Source: DSWT01 sp035415725
GTDB lineage: Bacteria; Chloroflexota; Anaerolineae; B4-G1; SLSP01
DNA: 64,000 nucleotides
Reading direction: 5' to 3'
NCBI GenBank assembly: GCA_035415725.1
Contig: DAOOGN010000004.1
Location: forward strand, 34,327 to 98,326
The notes under the pieces were generated by a model, which saw only the letters and a list, made by a program, of their open reading frames with translations, made no database searches and had not been told where the DNA came from. This document shows positions 62,676 through 64,000 of this stretch, piece after piece. Within the stretch, counting starts at the first letter, position 1. Every line of letters begins with the position of its first letter. A program made the position numbers and the translations under genes.

Positions 62676-62814
62676 TGTCTAGACCTCCTTTGAAAATAGC
62701 CCCAGAGCACCCAGAGTTCACAGAGAAAAGCACAAATTCTTTGTGTCCTGCGTGCCCTTCATGGTGAAAAGTTTTCATCCCACCGCTGGTGAACCGCAGG
62801 TTAATGCTGAATTC

Positions 62815-62947
62815 TGTACTCGTCAGGATGATATTGAACACAACAGCGTGGGATTTTTACCGCCGAGAGCGCCGAGATGGATGCTATTTCTCTGCGTCCT
62901 CAGCGTGCTCAGCGGTGGGAACGAATTTAGCCGCGTGTCCAACACCT
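62815..62947 (+). mobile_element. Family B MITE, copy B4
   Basis: TGTACTCGTCAGGATGATAT to CGTGTCCAACACCTTTGT. The left end and core are nearly identical to B1; the right terminal repeat is degraded. Just upstream (62700-62765) are CAGAGCACCCAGAG-type words that also appear near 60205. Confidence 0.75.
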
Positions 62948-62969
62948 TTGTTTTCGACGTTGGGTCAAC

Positions 62970-62999
62970 AAAAAGGCCGGTAGTGGGGTCCCCGGCCTT
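62970..62999 (-). terminator. Second rho-independent terminator of the small unit
   Basis: On the minus strand AAGGCCGG (62999-62992), an 11-base loop, CCGGCCTT (62980-62973), then TTTTT formed with 62974-62970. It is in tandem with the terminator at 63027-63062. Confidence 0.75.
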
Positions 63000-63026
63000 C
63001 GACGCGCCAAAAGCGCACGATAAATG

Positions 63027-63062
63027 AAAAAGGCCGTGGACATCGCAGACGCCCACGGCCTT
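63027..63062 (-). terminator. Rho-independent terminator after the small ORF
   Basis: On the minus strand AAGGCCGTGG (63062-63053), a 13-base loop, CCACGGCCTT (63039-63030) and a T-run to 63027. It starts five bases after the stop codon of the small ORF. Confidence 0.85.
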
Positions 63063-63067
63063 GTGTT

Positions 63068-63178
63068 TTAATGATTAGATTGTTTTAACTTTCCGCGAGG
63101 CGCACTACGACCCGGCAAGATGCCCGAACCCTCTGGGGGCACTTTGGCAATGTAGGTGAAATACTGAGAACGGCTCAT
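63068..63178 (-). CDS. 36-residue small protein, unknown
   Basis: From ATG 63178, with AAGAGGTC upstream, the peptide begins MSRSQYFTYIAKVPPEGSG and ends SNH, with a basic Pro/Gly/Arg middle (ILPGRSAPRGKL). No family is recognised. It is flanked by a near-consensus promoter (63207-63234) and two terminators in tandem, so a stable transcript of about 170-230 bases is expected. The peptide might be real, or the RNA itself may be the product. A longer in-frame start would reach into the promoter and is unlikely. Confidence 0.6.
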   Translation of the reverse strand: MSRSQYFTYIAKVPPEGSGILPGRSAPRGKLKQSNH

Positions 63179-63206
63179 AGCATGACCTCTTAAGAATGAC
63201 TCTCTT

Positions 63207-63234
63207 ATTGTAGCGCCAGTGCGTTTTTTGTCAA
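63207..63234 (-). promoter_or_regulatory. Near-consensus sigma70 promoter of the small unit
   Basis: On the minus strand TTGACA (63234-63229), 16-bp spacer, TACAAT (63212-63207). The ATG is about 22 bases after the expected start. Confidence 0.75.
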
Positions 63235-63343
63235 TCGAACTATCACTTAAGTGCCATTTCCAGATGTACTGGCGACTCTTTTCCAATCATCATGGGGGGG
63301 GCAGCGGGGAGTCAGCTCGGCCGCTTCACAGTTACATTCCCAG

Positions 63344-63910
63344 TCACTGGGGTAGAAAGAACGGTGGATAATGGAGCAAGTTAAAGAGGAAAAGTGTAGG
63401 TCGATAGTAGGCAAGAACCTGCTGCAAATAGGGGCGTAAAAATGCTCCAAAGTAGGCGTAGTGCATCCTATACCAAAGGGGTGCATTATTCCAATGCACA
63501 CTCACCGCAACGCCCCACGTGTTATAGAACACTGCTGCAACGAGCAAGGCCAGGACAATACCGGCGAACAAGCCGAGAATGTTGTCGAGCACGTGAAGTT
63601 TTGGCAACATCGTTTCCGGAAAAGTAATTTTGCTCAGGAAGTAAGTGCCAACAAACAGAGGAATAGCCAAACCGACAAACACAACCGTCTCGGTGAGCGT
63701 CATGTTCGGCACACCACTGCCGCCGGTCGCGCGAATGAGAGTCACAGTAATGTCATGAAGGGCATCTGTCGCCAGGGTGACCATCCCGGCGATGGTGGTT
63801 GCCAGGTAAAACCCCACTAACAACGTCAGCGTGCGCACCAATCCCTCCAGCGTGCAGAGAATGATGATGGCAGCTCCAATCAAGATTAATAATCCGTCCA
63901 GAATTGTCAT
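63344..63910 (-). CDS. CvpA-like membrane protein
   Basis: 188 residues from ATG 63910 (GGAAG closely upstream). Four hydrophobic segments, beginning ILDGLLILIGAAIIILCTLE and including LVGFYLATTIAGMV, VVFVGLAIPLFVGTYFLS and IVLALLVAAVFYNTWGVAV. The Ile/Leu-rich opening and the conserved G-x2-A-G-like second helix resemble CvpA/colicin V production proteins. Those proteins are integral membrane factors of uncertain role. Assignment is by pattern only. Family A end fragment A10 lies 10 bases upstream. Confidence 0.65.
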   Translation of the reverse strand: MTILDGLLILIGAAIIILCTLEGLVRTLTLLVGFYLATTIAGMVTLATDALHDITVTLIRATGGSGVPNMTLTETVVFVGLAIPLFVGTYFLSKITFPETMLPKLHVLDNILGLFAGIVLALLVAAVFYNTWGVAVSVHWNNAPLWYRMHYAYFGAFLRPYLQQVLAYYRPTLFLFNLLHYPPFFLPQ

Positions 63911-63919
63911 TCTTCCCAC

Positions 63920-63975
63920 GTAACTATTCAGCCACCCTTGTCAGATGGCGAACGGGACTTTGGGGAGGGCACATA
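63920..63975 (-). repeat. Family A repeat, end fragment A10
   Basis: GTAACTATTCAGCCACCCTT, then GAACGGGACTTTGGGGA, the right end of family A in reverse. Its outer end lies 10 bases upstream of the CvpA-like start codon. Confidence 0.8.
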
Positions 63976-64000
63976 ATAGGTTACCCCTTCGGCAGGTGCT

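Noticed and set aside
63247..63501. 84-codon ORF overlapping the CvpA-like gene
   Set aside because: It overlaps the CvpA-like gene in another frame and has no ribosome site or motif.

Overview
The window is one contiguous piece of a GC-rich bacterial chromosome. Its gene content points to the phylum Chloroflexota, probably class Anaerolineae. That placement is an inference from the gene set: several GT39-type membrane glycosyltransferases, one of the TIGR03663/Agl23 type, a lipoprotein with a Pro/Thr-rich linker, many stand-alone URO-D-like proteins, and a DUF433/DUF5615 pair. I saw no rRNA, tRNA, CRISPR array, prophage or transposase gene.

Layout. 1-2856 is the N-terminal part of a multi-PAS/GAF sensor histidine kinase. 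3725-11887 holds a NahK-like sugar kinase, a GT39 protein, a zinc-ribbon protein, a Wzz/CpsD-like pair, and a minus-strand operon (GT4 glycosyltransferase, TPR protein, lipoprotein, cytidylate-kinase-like protein). 12365-16097 is an operon of an IclR-PPOX fusion regulator plus an NMT1/THI5-type ABC transporter. 16667-18730 has a toxin-antitoxin-like pair and GlgC. 18933-33022 is mixed housekeeping: GT39 proteins, Mrp, peptide deformylase, a double-cNMP/bPH2 membrane protein, XdhC, a Holliday-junction-resolvase-like nuclease, a hydantoinase, a response regulator and a DinB gene split by a MITE. 33555-46712 is a long minus-strand carbohydrate/polyol catabolic cluster: a sorbitol-6-phosphate-dehydrogenase-like SDR, a SorE-like reductase, three divergent URO-D-like proteins, a flavin reductase, a PHP protein, a TIM-barrel isomerase, a sorbitol-dehydrogenase-like MDR, a PPOX protein, a deaminase and a class II aldolase. 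46973-55051 carries a HerA-like ATPase, a Na/Pi cotransporter and an Agl23-NHL fusion. 55181-61265 is a glycerol-phosphate module (FGGY kinase, GlpD, AGPS-like FAD enzyme) next to a FadR-like regulator with a visible promoter and operators. 61653-63910 has a double GNAT, a very compact small-ORF transcription unit, and a CvpA-like protein.

The most distinctive non-coding feature is the density of dispersed repeats between genes. At least five families can be recognised by eye. Family A has GTA(A/T)CTATTCAG ends and variable GC-rich hairpins inside. Family B is a ~156-bp MITE with TGTACT ends. Family D is a ~124-bp MITE with AGGACTTACGC ends. Families C and E are smaller. One family-D copy has split a pentapeptide-DinB gene with a 4-bp target duplication, and removing it on paper restores the frame. 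One family-B copy supplies the stop codon of a URO-D-like gene. Short repeat-like tracts also occur in frame inside two coding regions.
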